Positions 1 through 11,700 of a stretch of DNA of 64,000 nt are shown here, in pieces. The stretch is taken from positions 2,852,001 to 2,916,000 of the forward strand of contig NZ_CP155073.1 in NCBI RefSeq assembly GCF_039621805.1. The letters run 5' to 3'. The position numbers and the translations under genes were made by a program. This DNA is from Paraburkholderia sp. PREW-6R. Its GTDB lineage: Bacteria > Pseudomonadota > Gammaproteobacteria > Burkholderiales > Burkholderiaceae. The notes under the pieces are model-generated. The model did no database searches. It was not told the DNA's origin and worked only from the letters and a program-made list of their open reading frames with translations. The stretch's first letter is position 1. The number at the start of each line of letters is the position of its first letter.

Positions 1-233
1 ACAAGGCACGCGCCGCGATATCCGCGTTCGACGACGTCGATCTGTACGACGACGAAAGTTTCATCCGCCGCGTAGTGAACGCAGGCCGCAAGGTGATCGC
101 GGTCGACGATCCGCAGGCCAGCTGCCTCCACCTCGTTCACCCGGCATCCACGTCGCGGTGTTTCTCGCGGCATTCAATGCCATCCTTTCTGCTGCCGACG
201 CTCTTTCCCTGCTACGAGGGCTTTGTGGAGTAA
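1..233 (+). CDS. 3' end of a probable glycosyltransferase (partial)
   Basis: An open frame enters the window from the left (first full codon at base 3) and stops at the TAA at 231-233, giving 76 C-terminal residues. The segment contains FDDVDLYDDESFIRRVV and later HLVHPASTSRCFSRH. A DD-x-D-LYDDE stretch followed by a His/Arg-rich segment resembles the C-terminal acceptor-side region of family-2-like glycosyltransferases. That likeness is from memory and is only moderately certain. The catalytic N-terminal part lies outside the window, so donor and acceptor cannot be judged. No terminator is evident between this stop and purB. Confidence 0.45.
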   Translation, partial: KARAAISAFDDVDLYDDESFIRRVVNAGRKVIAVDDPQASCLHLVHPASTSRCFSRHSMPSFLLPTLFPCYEGFVE

Positions 234-293
234 GCACGCAAGAGGCGCGAGCGCGCCCGCGCCGCCTTCCGCACACGGCGCGCAGGCGCGTGA

Positions 294-1802
<1,509 letters not shown>

Positions 1803-1846
1803 CCGTTCCAGCTGGGCGCCGCCTGGCGCACAGCCCCACGACGCAT

Positions 1847-1875
1847 AAAAAAACCGCTCCAGGAGCGGTTTTTTT
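1847..1875. terminator. Bidirectional intrinsic terminator between purB and gntK
   Basis: A run of seven A precedes CCGCTCC, then an inverted GGAGCGG and seven T. The structure has A- and T-tracts on both flanks, so it can end both purB (plus strand) and the gntP-gntK transcript (minus strand), which converge here. Confidence 0.9.
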
Positions 1876-1898
1876 ACATGCACACGAGGCGCGAGCGC

Positions 1899-2393
1899 TC
1901 AGCGCAACTTGAGCTGGCGCAGCACTTCCTCGACGATCTCTTCCGGCGTCAGTTCGATACTCACCGTAATCGCTTCATCCGGGCCCGGCTCTTCGAGCGT
2001 ATCGAGCTGGCTTTGCAGCAGCGACGGATCGAAGAAATGCCCGGTGCGCGTCGTGAGGCGCTCCTCGAGGACTTCACGCGAGCCTTTCAGATAGACGAAG
2101 CACACGTCCTTGTCGCCGTCGCGCAGCACGTCGCGATACGAGCGCTTGAGCGACGAGCACGTGAACACCGCCGTCTCGTGCGCTTTCTGCTTTTCCACGA
2201 TGGCCGCGCGGATCGTGCGCAGCCACGGCCAGCGGTCGTCGTCGGTCAGCGGAATGCCCTTGTGCATCTTTTCCTTGTTGGCGGCGCTGTGAAATGCGTC
2301 GCCGTCGGTGAAGGCGCAGTGCAGACGTTCCGCCAGCATTTCGCCAATCTTCGTTTTGCCGGCGCCCGACACGCCCATTGCGATCAAAATCAT
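1899..2393 (-). CDS. gntK: Gluconokinase
   Basis: Phosphorylates D-gluconate with ATP to 6-phosphogluconate, feeding the Entner-Doudoroff genes edd/eda a few kilobases away. The 164-residue protein has the Walker A motif GVSGAGKT at residues 7-14 and the family's TDGDAFH and DDDRWPWL segments. The length is normal for GntK. It starts 10 bases after the gntP stop, so the two form a transport-plus-kinase operon read right to left. Only one gluconokinase is visible here. Confidence 0.95.
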   Translation of the reverse strand: MILIAMGVSGAGKTKIGEMLAERLHCAFTDGDAFHSAANKEKMHKGIPLTDDDRWPWLRTIRAAIVEKQKAHETAVFTCSSLKRSYRDVLRDGDKDVCFVYLKGSREVLEERLTTRTGHFFDPSLLQSQLDTLEEPGPDEAITVSIELTPEEIVEEVLRQLKLR

Positions 2394-2403
2394 CTGAAAC
2401 TCC

Positions 2404-3816
2404 TTACACGACCGCCGCGAGTGCGAAGGTCAAACCCAAGCCCATCAACGATATGATGGTTTCGAGGAGCGACCATGTCTTGAAGGTCTGCCCCACCGTC
2501 ATACCGAAGTATTCCTTGATCAGCCAGAAACCGCCGTCGTTCACGTGCGAGAAGATCAGCGAGCCCGAGCCGGTGGCCAGCACCAGCAGTTCCGGCTGAA
2601 CCTGCACGGCGCCCGCCGCCGCGATCGGCGCGACGATACCGCAGGCGGTGGTCATCGCGACCGTCGCCGAACCGGTGGCGAGGCGGATCAGCGCCGCGAC
2701 GAGCCAGCCGAACAGCAACGGCGACAAATGCGCGGACGTTGCCGCATTGACGATTTCCTTCGAAATGCCGCTGTCCATCAGCACGCGGCCAAAACCGCCG
2801 CCCGCGCCGACGATCAGCGTAATACCCGCGATCGGCGCGAGACAGTCGCCGCAAAACTTCTGGATCTGCTCACGATTGAAGCCGCGGCTCGCGCCGAAGG
2901 TCCAGAAGCTGACGAGCACTGCGATCAGCAGCGCGACGTCGGAGTTGCCGACGAAACGCAGCAGATCGTTCGGCAGCGTTTTCGGCGTGAATACGAGGTC
3001 GGCCCAGCTTCCCACCAGCATCAGGATAACCGGCAACAGGATCGTGAACAGCGTGATGCCGAAGCTCGGCAAGTCGCGCATCGGCGCGGCGCTTTTTGCG
3101 CCGCCCGGCACGCCATCTTTTGCGACGTCGTTGCCGTTGCTGTCGCCCGAACCGAGAAATTGCGACGCGAGCGCGTTGTCTTTCGGCAGCTTGATATAGC
3201 GGCTGATCATCAGCGAAAACAGCGGGCCGGCGACGATCGCCGTGGGAATGCCGACCACGAGGCCATACGCGATCGTCTTGCCGATGTCCGCATGGTAAGC
3301 CTGCACGGCCAGCATCGCGGCCGGGTGCGGAGGAATCAGACCATGCACGACGGACAGACCCGCCACCATCGGCAAACCGACCAGCAGCAGCGACTTGTTC
3401 GTGCGTTTCGCGACGTTGAACGCAATGGGAATCAGCAGCACGAAACCGACTTCGAAGAACACTGGCAAGCCAACGATGATCGCGACGACCATCATCGCCC
3501 AGTGAATGTGTTTTTCGCCGAATTTATTGATCAACGTGGTGGCGATGCGCTCGGCGCCGCCCGACTCGGCCATCATCTTGCCGAGCATCGTGCCGAGGCC
3601 CACCACGATCGCAATGTGCCCCAGCGTGTTGCCGTTACCCGTTTCGAACGATTTGACAATGGTCGCCATAGGCATGCCGGACGCGAGGCCCAGCAGCAGC
3701 GAGACGATGATCAGGACGAGAAACGGATAAACCTTGAAGCGCGTGATCAGCAGGATCAGCAATGCGATGGCGACGACCCCGTAGACCAGCAGCATGCTGC
3801 CGTGAACAGCTTCCAT
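2404..3816 (-). CDS. gntP: Gluconate:H+ symporter of the GntP family
   Basis: Inner-membrane permease of 470 residues with about 12 hydrophobic segments, in the GntP/GntT/DsdX/CitM family. Typical conserved stretches are present, including GLPVFFEVGFVLL, a HGLIPPHPAA segment and GSATVAMTTACGI near the C terminus. The ATG at 3816 has a GGAGGAG ribosome-binding site 5 bases upstream. It precedes gntK in the same operon, which supports gluconate as substrate, although other sugar acids are transported by some members. The roughly 200-base leader up to the eda terminator should hold its promoter. Confidence 0.93.
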   Translation of the reverse strand: MEAVHGSMLLVYGVVAIALLILLITRFKVYPFLVLIIVSLLLGLASGMPMATIVKSFETGNGNTLGHIAIVVGLGTMLGKMMAESGGAERIATTLINKFGEKHIHWAMMVVAIIVGLPVFFEVGFVLLIPIAFNVAKRTNKSLLLVGLPMVAGLSVVHGLIPPHPAAMLAVQAYHADIGKTIAYGLVVGIPTAIVAGPLFSLMISRYIKLPKDNALASQFLGSGDSNGNDVAKDGVPGGAKSAAPMRDLPSFGITLFTILLPVILMLVGSWADLVFTPKTLPNDLLRFVGNSDVALLIAVLVSFWTFGASRGFNREQIQKFCGDCLAPIAGITLIVGAGGGFGRVLMDSGISKEIVNAATSAHLSPLLFGWLVAALIRLATGSATVAMTTACGIVAPIAAAGAVQVQPELLVLATGSGSLIFSHVNDGGFWLIKEYFGMTVGQTFKTWSLLETIISLMGLGLTFALAAVV

Positions 3817-4021
3817 GAAGCTCCTCCTTGTGCGTTATTGATTGCGAGTGCCCGCGCCCGGCCGTGGCCCGGGCATGCGGAAAGCGGCCGGCACTCTGTC
3901 TCACGGCAACCTGCGTGGTGCCGGAAAACCCGGCTAGCCGCGCGGACGCTGAATTTTACTGTTTGTTTTCACAAAGCGCGCGCGAAATGCGCGCGCTCCC
4001 ACCTCGTTGCTGCACGCACAT

Positions 4022-4073
4022 AAAAAAGAGCCTCGCTGCGACAGCCGGGCGGGCTGTCGCAGCGAGGCTCTTT
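4022..4073 (-). terminator. Strong intrinsic terminator after eda
   Basis: A perfect 22-bp stem (4025-4046 paired with 4052-4073, 5-base loop) is followed on the minus strand by six T. It lies about 40 bases beyond the eda stop and closes the edd-eda operon. Confidence 0.92.
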
Positions 4074-4114
4074 CATGCCGAGCGCAATGGTGGACTACGT
4101 TGCGCGTGCTGCCG

Positions 4115-4756
4115 TTAATGGGCGGGCGCGGCCAGTTGACTGGCGGCTCGCGCGAGGCGCGTGACTTCGTCCCAGTTCTGCGCGGCCAGCGCGGCCTTCG
4201 GCGTGAGCCACGAACCACCGACGCACACCACGTTGGGCAGCGACAGGAAATGCGTCGCCGTTTCCGCCGTAATGCCGCCGGTCGGGCAAAATTTCAGGTT
4301 CGGGAACGGACCATGAAAAGCTTGCAGCATCGGCACGCCGCCGGCCTGCTGCGCCGGGAAGAACTTCACGATCTCATAGCCGAGTTCGAGCGCGGTGATG
4401 ATGTCGCTCGGCGTCATCACACCGGGCAGCAGCGGCAGGCCGGCGTCCTGCGCGGCCTTGTGCATGTCTTTCGTCAGGCCCGGCGACACGCCGAACTGCG
4501 CGCCCGCTTTCTTCGCCTGAGCACAGTGCTCCGGCTTCGTGATCGTGCCGACGCCAACCACGATGTCCTCGGCCAGCTGGCTTGCGCGTTCGATCGCTTC
4601 CAGTCCGGCCGCCGTGCGCAGCGTAATCTCCAGCACTTTCACGCCGCCCGCATGCAGCGCGCGCGACACGTGTTCACCCTGCTCGACCGAGTCGAACGCG
4701 AGCACCGGAATCACCGGGCCGAGGCGCACGATATCGCTTACTGTTTTCGACGTCAT
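4115..4756 (-). CDS. eda: 2-dehydro-3-deoxy-6-phosphogluconate (KDPG) aldolase
   Basis: Last step of the Entner-Doudoroff pathway: cleaves KDPG to pyruvate and glyceraldehyde 3-phosphate. The product is 213 residues, the usual size. The Schiff-base lysine is K131 in YEIVKFFPA, and the general-base glutamate is in LEITLRT (E43). The open frame extends well upstream, but the ATG at 4756 has an AGGAGT site and gives the family N terminus, so it is chosen. It follows edd by 37 bases and is surely co-transcribed with it. A second aldolase of the same fold (dgoA) lies at 49.4 kb. Confidence 0.96.
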   Translation of the reverse strand: MTSKTVSDIVRLGPVIPVLAFDSVEQGEHVSRALHAGGVKVLEITLRTAAGLEAIERASQLAEDIVVGVGTITKPEHCAQAKKAGAQFGVSPGLTKDMHKAAQDAGLPLLPGVMTPSDIITALELGYEIVKFFPAQQAGGVPMLQAFHGPFPNLKFCPTGGITAETATHFLSLPNVVCVGGSWLTPKAALAAQNWDEVTRLARAASQLAAPAH

Positions 4757-4793
4757 AGTCAGACTCCTTGGTTCTGCAGCGCTGAAGTAGCGC

Positions 4794-6713
4794 TTAGCTG
4801 GCTTGAGTGGTGCTCGTGTGCATTTCGCCGTGTGCGCGAGCGTGGCCGTGTTCGCCTTGTTCGGCGTGCTGCTGCGCCCGCTCGCCGACCATCGCGCCGA
4901 ATACCGACGCGCCCTGCTCCGCAGGCGCCGCCGCTGCGCGGAACACGCCGAACAGTTCGCGGCCGAAACCCACTTCGTTTTCCGCCTGATGCTGCGGCAC
5001 CGCGCAGGCGCGCGCGGCCCATTCCGCTGCGTCGATTTCGATGTCGAGCACGCCGGCGTCCGCGTCGATTTCAAGCATGTCGCCCGTGCGCACCTTGCCG
5101 ATCGGCCCATGCAGCAACGCTTCCGGCGACAGATGGATCACTGCGGGCACCTTGCCCGATGCGCCCGACATGCGGCCGTCCGTGACCAGCGCGACATGAA
5201 AACCCTGATCCTGCAACACACCGAGGAGCGGCGTCAAACGATGCAGTTCCGGCATGCCGTTTGCCCGCGCGCCCTGAAAGCGCACCACGGCGATGAAGTC
5301 GCGCTTCAGTTCGCCTTTGTCGAACGCTTCCTGCACGGCTTCCTGCGAATCGAACACGATAGCCGGCGCCTTCACCTTGCGATGCTGCGCCGCGACCGCC
5401 GAAATCTTGATGACACCGCGGCCGAGCTTGCCCTGCATCAGACGCAAACCGCCGTCCGGCTGGAACGGCTCCGCGATGCCGCGCAGCACCGCCGTGTCTT
5501 CGCTCTTTTCCGTGCCGGGCACCCATTGCAGCTTGCCGTCGATCAGCTTCGGCTCTTTGGTGTAATGCCTGAGCCCCTTTCCCGCGACGGTGTTCACGTC
5601 TTCATGCAGCAGGCCGCCGTCCAGCAGATTGCGCACGAGGAACGCGACGCCGCCCGCCGCGTGGAAGTGGTTCACGTCGGCCTTGCCGTTCGGATAGATT
5701 TTTGCGAGGAGCGGCACGGCTTGCGACAGCGTGTCGAAATCGTCCCAGTCGATCACGATGCCGGCCGCGCGCGCAATGGCGACGAGGTGCAGTGTGTGAT
5801 TGGTCGAACCGCCCGTTGCCAGCAAAGCGACGATGCCGTTCACGATCGCTTTTTCGTCGACCACATGGCCGATCGGCGTGTAATTGCCGCGGTCTGCCGT
5901 CAGATCGAGCACGCGCCGCGCGGCCTGCGCCGTCAGCGCGTCGCGCAGCGGCGTATGCGGATGCACGAAAGCCGAACTCGGCAGATGCAGGCCCATCACT
6001 TCCATCAGCATCTGGTTGCTGTTCGCCGTGCCGTAGAACGTGCAGGTGCCGTGGCTGTGATACGCGGCGGCTTCCGCCTCGAGCAATGCATCGCGGCCGC
6101 ACTGGCCGGTCGCGAAAAGCTGACGCGTTTTGGCCTTGTCGTCGTTGGACAGGCCGCTGCCCATTGGACCGGCCGGCACGAAAATGGTCGGCAGATGCCC
6201 GAATTGCAGCGCGCCGATCAGCAGACCCGGCACGATCTTGTCGCAGATGCCGAGGCACAGCGCCGCGTCGAACATGTTGTGGGTGAGTGCGACGGCCGTG
6301 CTCATCGCGATGACTTCGCGCGAGAACAGCGACAGTTCCATGCCCGCGTTGCCTTGCGTGACGCCGTCGCACATGGCCGGCACGCCGCCCGCGAATTGCG
6401 CGACGCCGCCGTTTTCACGCGCGGCCTGCTTGATGATGTCCGGGTAGTTTTTGTACGGCGCGTGGGCCGACAGCATCTCGTTGTACGAGGAGACGATTCC
6501 GATGTTCGGTTCGCGGATCTGCTTGATGACGAGCTTGTCGTTGCCTTCGAGGCCGGCGAAACCGTGCGCGAGGTTCGCGCACGATAGCGCGCCGCGCGCC
6601 GGGAACTTGCCCTGCGCCGCGTGAATGCGGGCGAGATAGGCCTCACGGGTCGGCTTGCTGCGCTCGACCACACGCTGCGTAACCTTCAACAATTGCGAAT
6701 GCGGGGAAACCAT
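4794..6713 (-). CDS. edd: 6-phosphogluconate dehydratase
   Basis: First committed Entner-Doudoroff enzyme, an iron-sulfur dehydratase of the IlvD/Edd family making KDPG from 6-phosphogluconate. The 639-residue length fits Edd. Cys-containing cluster segments are visible: AMCDGVTQG (about residue 115), [12 protein letters not shown], and [13 protein letters not shown] (about residue 222). The ATG at 6713 is preceded by GGAG. The C-terminal 20 or so residues are His/Ala/Gly-rich and probably not catalytic. It is divergent from hexR across a 295-base gap that holds two HexR-like operators, which predicts repression by HexR until KDPG builds up. Confidence 0.97.
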   Translation of the reverse strand: MVSPHSQLLKVTQRVVERSKPTREAYLARIHAAQGKFPARGALSCANLAHGFAGLEGNDKLVIKQIREPNIGIVSSYNEMLSAHAPYKNYPDIIKQAARENGGVAQFAGGVPAMCDGVTQGNAGMELSLFSREVIAMSTAVALTHNMFDAALCLGICDKIVPGLLIGALQFGHLPTIFVPAGPMGSGLSNDDKAKTRQLFATGQCGRDALLEAEAAAYHSHGTCTFYGTANSNQMLMEVMGLHLPSSAFVHPHTPLRDALTAQAARRVLDLTADRGNYTPIGHVVDEKAIVNGIVALLATGGSTNHTLHLVAIARAAGIVIDWDDFDTLSQAVPLLAKIYPNGKADVNHFHAAGGVAFLVRNLLDGGLLHEDVNTVAGKGLRHYTKEPKLIDGKLQWVPGTEKSEDTAVLRGIAEPFQPDGGLRLMQGKLGRGVIKISAVAAQHRKVKAPAIVFDSQEAVQEAFDKGELKRDFIAVVRFQGARANGMPELHRLTPLLGVLQDQGFHVALVTDGRMSGASGKVPAVIHLSPEALLHGPIGKVRTGDMLEIDADAGVLDIEIDAAEWAARACAVPQHQAENEVGFGRELFGVFRAAAAPAEQGASVFGAMVGERAQQHAEQGEHGHARAHGEMHTSTTQAS

Positions 6714-6807
6714 CGGAGCTCCTTCGTCGCTGGCTCACGGCGGCTGTAGGCGCGCACTATGCCAGGTAGGTATCGCGGGATAGGGATCAGTTGACGACGC
6801 CCATCTT

Positions 6808-6822
6808 AGTAGAAAAACTACA
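6808..6822 (-). promoter_or_regulatory. HexR-like operator 1 (edd side)
   Basis: Read on the minus strand this is TGTAGTTTTTCTACT. It agrees with the published gamma-proteobacterial HexR consensus TGTARTWWWMYTACA at 14 of 15 positions. It lies about 95 bases upstream of the edd start, where a repressor would block the edd-eda promoter. Confidence 0.75.
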
Positions 6823-6938
6823 TCATCGCAATGACTCGCGCTGCTGCGTTGCGGCATTGGACACTTGCCCAAAAGCCTTGTTCTGCCTGCCTTCGCAGTT
6901 TTCACAGCAGATCTCAGGGATAACCCCTACGGCCGGTA

Positions 6939-6953
6939 TGTAGTTTTTGTACC
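6939..6953 (+). promoter_or_regulatory. HexR-like operator 2 (hexR side)
   Basis: TGTAGTTTTTGTACC shares the left half-site and T-rich centre of operator 1 and has a weaker right half. It lies about 56 bases upstream of the proposed hexR start, consistent with autoregulation or joint control of the divergent promoters. Confidence 0.6.
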
Positions 6954-7008
6954 TTCTTTTGGCATCAGCTATAGTCCACGCATTCTTCAGCATAGTGCGA
7001 GTTTTCCA

Positions 7009-7854
7009 ATGATGCTGTCCCAAGTGGAAGCGATGCGCGAACAGTTGCGGCCGTCGGAGCGCAAACTCGCCGACTACGTGATCGAAGCGCCGCGCGAAGT
7101 GCTCGATCTGTCGATGACCGAAGTGGCCGCGCGCGCGGGCGTGAGCCAGCCGACCATTGCGCGGTTCTGCCATGCGCTCGGCTTTTCCGGCTTTCGCGAG
7201 TTCAAGATCAGGCTCGCGCAGGGAATCGCGTCGGGCGTGCCGACCGTCTATCGCGACGTGCGGCCGGACGAAGGCATGCCGGGCCTGATCGCGAAAGTGT
7301 TCGACCGGACCATTGGTACGCTGATCGAAGTGCGCAACAACCTGTCGCCGGATAGCGTCGAGGCGGCCGTGAATCTGCTCGCCGACGCGGCGCGTATCGA
7401 GTTCTACGGCGCGGGCGGCTCGGGCATTGCCGCGCAGGATATCCAGCACAAGTTTTTCCGGCTCGGCATGCCGAGCGTCGCCTACTCCGATCCGCATACC
7501 TATTCGATGTCGGCCGCGCTGCTCGGTCCCGGCGACGTGGTGGTGACGGTATCGAACACGGGACGCACGCGCGACATCATCGAAGCTGCGCGTTCTGCGC
7601 TTGCGCGCGGCGCGAAGGTGATCGCGATCACGCATGGCAGCTCGCCGCTTGCGCGGGTCGCGTCGATCAGTCTGTTCTCGAATGTGGTCGAAGAAAACGA
7701 CGTGTTTTCGCCGATGACCTCGCGCATGTCGCATCTCGCGATCGGCGACATTCTGGCGGTGGGCGTGGCGCTCAGGCGCGGCCCCGAACTGGTGGAACGC
7801 GTGGGCCAGGCGAAAGACGCGATTGGACGCCTGAGAACCGAGGGCGGGGATTGA
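7009..7854 (+). CDS. hexR: RpiR-family transcriptional repressor HexR
   Basis: DNA-binding regulator of hexose catabolism. It has an N-terminal RpiR-type helix-turn-helix (about residues 1-77, core MTEVAARAGVSQPTIARFCH) and a C-terminal SIS sugar-phosphate-binding domain (about residues 125-255, with YGAGGSGIAAQD and VSNTGRTRDI). KDPG is the effector in studied HexR proteins. The open frame begins at 6865, but the HexR N terminus is MLSQVEAMREQLRPSE; the tandem ATGs at 7009 and 7012 give it (281 or 280 residues). The longer start would place coding sequence over operator 2. No clear ribosome-binding site precedes either ATG. Confidence 0.93.
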   Translation: MMLSQVEAMREQLRPSERKLADYVIEAPREVLDLSMTEVAARAGVSQPTIARFCHALGFSGFREFKIRLAQGIASGVPTVYRDVRPDEGMPGLIAKVFDRTIGTLIEVRNNLSPDSVEAAVNLLADAARIEFYGAGGSGIAAQDIQHKFFRLGMPSVAYSDPHTYSMSAALLGPGDVVVTVSNTGRTRDIIEAARSALARGAKVIAITHGSSPLARVASISLFSNVVEENDVFSPMTSRMSHLAIGDILAVGVALRRGPELVERVGQAKDAIGRLRTEGGD

Positions 7855-7866
7855 AGCGTTGACATG

Positions 7867-7894
7867 AAAAAAAGGCCCGCGCGATGCGCGGGCC
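7867..7894 (-). terminator. Intrinsic terminator after the OmpA-family lipoprotein gene
   Basis: A 9-bp GC-rich stem (7874-7882 with 7886-7894, loop GAT) is followed on the minus strand by seven T at 7873-7867. It also sits just after the converging hexR stop and may hinder read-through from that side. Confidence 0.85.
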
Positions 7895-7922
7895 CCGATG
7901 CTGAATGACGCGTTGCGGCGCG

Positions 7923-8642
7923 TTATTCCGCCAGCACGCGGACGTCGACGCGACGGTTCAGCGCGCGGCCCTGAGGCGTTGCGTTGGATGCGACCGGATC
8001 GGCGCTGCCCATGCCCTTCGCAATGAACTCGTCGGCATGAAGGCCGCCATTGCGCAGATACTGTGCGACGGATTCCGCACGCGCCTGGGACAGCGCGAGG
8101 TTGTGCGGTTCAGAACCGGTGCTATCGGTATAACCCGTCACCGTCAGGCGATGCAGCTGCAGGCCACGATTCACGCTCATGAAGTGATCGAGGTTCTGTT
8201 TCGCAACCGCAGTGAGTTCCGCGCTATCGGTGGCAAAGTTCGCGTTGCCCTGCAGAAGGACCTGGCGTGCCGGCGGCTGCGGCGCCGGTTGCGGAACCGG
8301 CTGAACGACAGGCTGAACCACGCGCTCCGCTACCGCCGCTTTGCCGCACGAGAAGGTCATGTCACGCGGATCTTTTTTAAGCGTCGTACCGGTCACGCCG
8401 TCGACGGCTTCGATCCAGTTCACTGCTTGCGTCTTGCAGGTCTCCTGCGCGACTTGCACGCAGCTGTTCGAGTCCTCGAAAAGCCCCCCGCAAGTCACCC
8501 GGTAGACCTGTGCCTGCTGGTTCGGCGTGCTGATCGCGTGGAGCGTGTAAGTCGGACCCGACTGCGTGGTGCACGCGGCGAGAGTAGCGACGACCGCGCC
8601 TAGCATCGGCGCGCGAAGATATTGATAAAGAGTGGAGTTCAT
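7923..8642 (-). CDS. OmpA-family outer-membrane lipoprotein
   Basis: About 239 residues from the ATG at 8642; an in-frame GTG two codons earlier is possible. The N terminus is a lipoprotein signal with lipobox LAAC, so the mature Cys would be acylated. A Pro/Gln/Val-rich linker (roughly residues 105-128) leads to a C-terminal OmpA/MotB peptidoglycan-binding domain containing NFATDSAEL, VTGYTDSTGS, LSQARAESVAQYL and GRALNRRVDVRV. It should tether the outer membrane to the cell wall. It lies directly downstream of the giant adhesin gene in the same direction, about 120 bases away, suggesting co-expression or a helper role in envelope stability. Confidence 0.85.
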   Translation of the reverse strand: MNSTLYQYLRAPMLGAVVATLAACTTQSGPTYTLHAISTPNQQAQVYRVTCGGLFEDSNSCVQVAQETCKTQAVNWIEAVDGVTGTTLKKDPRDMTFSCGKAAVAERVVQPVVQPVPQPAPQPPARQVLLQGNANFATDSAELTAVAKQNLDHFMSVNRGLQLHRLTVTGYTDSTGSEPHNLALSQARAESVAQYLRNGGLHADEFIAKGMGSADPVASNATPQGRALNRRVDVRVLAE

Positions 8643-8729
8643 TTTCACGAGTCAGTCAGTTCAAGCGCTGCACGTGCCGCCTTGACGGCGACACGTGCGT
8701 GCTTTCAGTTAAGTCGGAGCGGATCTGGC

Positions 8730-8759
8730 TGACGGACGGGGCTCACGCCCCATCCGTCA
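8730..8759 (-). other. Hairpin just after the adhesin stop codon
   Basis: TGACGGA and CGGGGC on one side pair with GCCCC and TCCGTCA on the other, with one bulge. It begins a few bases beyond the adhesin stop. There is no T-tract, so it could be a weak or Rho-assisted end, or an mRNA-stabilising 3' structure. Confidence 0.4.
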
Positions 8760-8765
8760 CGGCGC

Positions 8766-11700
8766 TTACCACTGGTACGAAGCACCCACACCGAACGTGG
8801 TGCCTTGCGAGCTGGTACCCGCGCCGGCCTTCATCTTCAGGTTCTCGGTGATGCGCGCCGAAATACCGAGCGCCACCGCCTGCGAACCCTTGTATGAACC
8901 ACCGCCAACACCGACCGCGATTGTCTTGCCTTGATCGACGTCCGGGATCATCGTCAGCGCGGTAGCGGCTGCGATACCGGCATAGGCGTTCTTCGCGAGC
9001 TGGTTGACGCTGTTCTGCACCGAGTTGACCTGCTGGTCGGTGTAGTCCTTGGCCGTCATGCCAGCCGGCAGATTGCCCACTGCCGAGCTAATCGAGTCAT
9101 TCAACTGGCCGACGTTGACCGCGTCGGTCGTGGCCGTACCCGCGGCGACGTTGGTGATCTGACGTTCGCTGCCCGCCGAGCCCACCGACACCGCGTTGTC
9201 GCGGTCCGCCACCGAGTTCGCACCCAACGCCACCGAGTTCGCGCCGGTCGCCTTCGAGTTCGCACCCATTGCCACCGCGTTCGACCCGCTTGCCTGAGCG
9301 CTCGCACCCGTCGCTACCGAGTTTTCACCGGTCGCCTGCGAGTTCGCACCCATTGCCGTGGCGTGCGTGCCGCTCGCCACGGCTGCCTCGGTGTCACGAT
9401 CGCCGTCCGCCGCGAACAACGGATTGCCGCCAGACAGTGCGATGTTGGTGACCGTGGTGATCGCCGCGTTCATCTGGTCCAGGTTGACCGCGTCATTGCC
9501 GGCCGTGCCTGCCGCCACGTTGTGGATCGTCGTACCGCCGTCAACACCGTTACCCATCGTGACGCTGTTGTAGTTGGTCGTACCGTCCGCGTTGTGGTCG
9601 TAGACGACCGCGGCGTTGGTCGTGCCGTCCGGATTGATCATGCCCGACGCCTTCAACTGCGCGACGTTCACGGCATCCGTATCCGCCGTACCTGCTGCGA
9701 CGTTGGTGATCTGACGTTCGTTACCCGCCGAGCCCACCGACACCGTGTTCGCACGATCCGCGACCGAGTTCGAACCCAATGCCACCGAGTTCGCCGCGAT
9801 CGACTGGGCGTTGCCGCCGATCGCCACCGACTCGGCACCCGTTGCCTGAGAATCCGGCAGCGTCGAGTTCGCGTGGAAGTACTTGATCGGTGCGCCGTTG
9901 TTCGTGATGTTGTTCAACGTGTTGTTGATGTTGCTGATATCCGTCGAGTTCTGCGTCGTACGGCCGTCGAGGTTGGTGATGGCATCGCCCACGTTGTTGA
10001 ACGTGTCGCCGCCCACCAGATACGTCGGCGCCGTGATCGAACCGTCCGGATTGACCGTCGAACCACCGCCCATCGCCTTGGATGTGGAGTCGGCCAGCGC
10101 GTACAACTGCGAACCGTTCACCGCATCCACGCTCGTGGCGTTCACCGCGCCGTCCGCCACGCCGGTCAGTTGACGCGAGCCCGCCGTGCCCGTGAAGTCG
10201 ACCACCGTACCGTCGGTATCCTTCGCGACCGTGACCGTGCGCGTCGTCGCGTCCTGCTGCACCAGACCGACCGAACCCGAGTTCACGATGTTCGTGAGGT
10301 TCGTGATGTCGCTGCTGTTCTGCGTCACCTGCTGGTTGGTTGCGTACAGCTGGCTTCCGTTGATCGCGTCCGTGCTGGTTGCGCTCAGACGGCCGGCCGC
10401 CACGTTGGTGATGGTGCGCTCGTTACCTGCCGAGCCCACGCTCACCGTGCTCGTCGGAGCCGTGCCGGCGAACGTGTAAGTCACGCCGCCGATCGTCGTA
10501 CCCGATGTCGCCACTGCCGAGGTGGTCGTCGAACCGGCGCCGAGCGCCACCGCGCCGGCGTTCGACGCATTCGCGCCGTTGCCCACTGCGACTGCGTTGA
10601 CAGCGCTTGCCACGGCTGCCGGACCTGCCGCGAGGCTGTCCGTACCCGTTGCCGACGAATCCGCCAGCGTCGAGTTCGCATGGAAGTACTTGATGCCGCC
10701 ACCGTTGGTGATGTTGTTCACCGTGTTGCTGATGTTAGTGACATCACCCGCAATGTTCGTCACGTTGCCCGCGAGGTTGCTGACGTTATTGCTCAGGTTC
10801 GACACGTTGGCGTTCGTCTCGTACAGCTGCGAACCGTTTACCGCGTCCGTGCTGGTTGCGCTCAGATCGCCCGCCGTCAGGTGGGTGATCTTCGTCGAGC
10901 CGCCTGCACCTTGCAGCGTGATGGTGTTCTTCGTGCTGTCGTCGTACTGGACCGCGTTGGCCGTGCTGTCAGCCACCGCCGACTGCAACTGGCTCACGTT
11001 CACCGCGTCCGTGCTGGCCGAGCCGGCTGCCACGTTCGTGATGCGACGTTCTGCGCCTGCCGAACCCACCGACACTTCACCCACCGGCGTCGTGCCAGCC
11101 AGCGTGCCCGTACCCGGGTTGTACGCCGCCGCCGACAGGTTTGCTGTCGTCGTTGCGTTCGAACCGAGTGCTACCGAGTTCGCTGCCGTGGCCTGTGCGT
11201 TGCCGCCGATTGCCACCGCGTCCGCACCTGTTGCCGACGAATCTGCCAGCGTCGAGTTCGCATGGAAGTACTTGATGCCAGCGCCATTGGTGATGTTGTT
11301 CACCGTGTTGCTGATGTTGGTGACATTACCCGCGATGTTCGTCACATTGCCGGCCAGGTTCGCAACGTTGTTACTGACGTTGTTCACCTTTGCGTCTTCC
11401 GACTGCAACTGGCTCACGTTCACCGCATCTGTGCCATTCAGGCCCGCTGCGACGATCGTGATACGACGTTCTGCACCCGCTGCGCCAACCGACACTTCAC
11501 CGCCTGCTGCCGTAGCCGCTGCGATTGCCGTGCCACCAACCGGCGTGAAACCTGCCGTCGTCAGCGAGGTCGAGTTCGCCACCGAGTTCGAACCGAGGGC
11601 TACCGAGTTTGCTGCCGTGGCTTGCGCGTTGCCGCCGATCGCCACTGCGTCCGTGCCCGTTGCCGACGAATCAGCCAGCGTCGAGTTCGCGTGGAAATAC

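Noticed and set aside
2545..4023. Long plus-strand frame opposite gntP (and similar long frames opposite edd, leuS, tkt, maeB and others)
   Set aside because: High-GC codon bias keeps the complementary frame open. The translations are Arg/His/Gln-rich without recognisable motifs, while the other strand encodes well-known enzymes.
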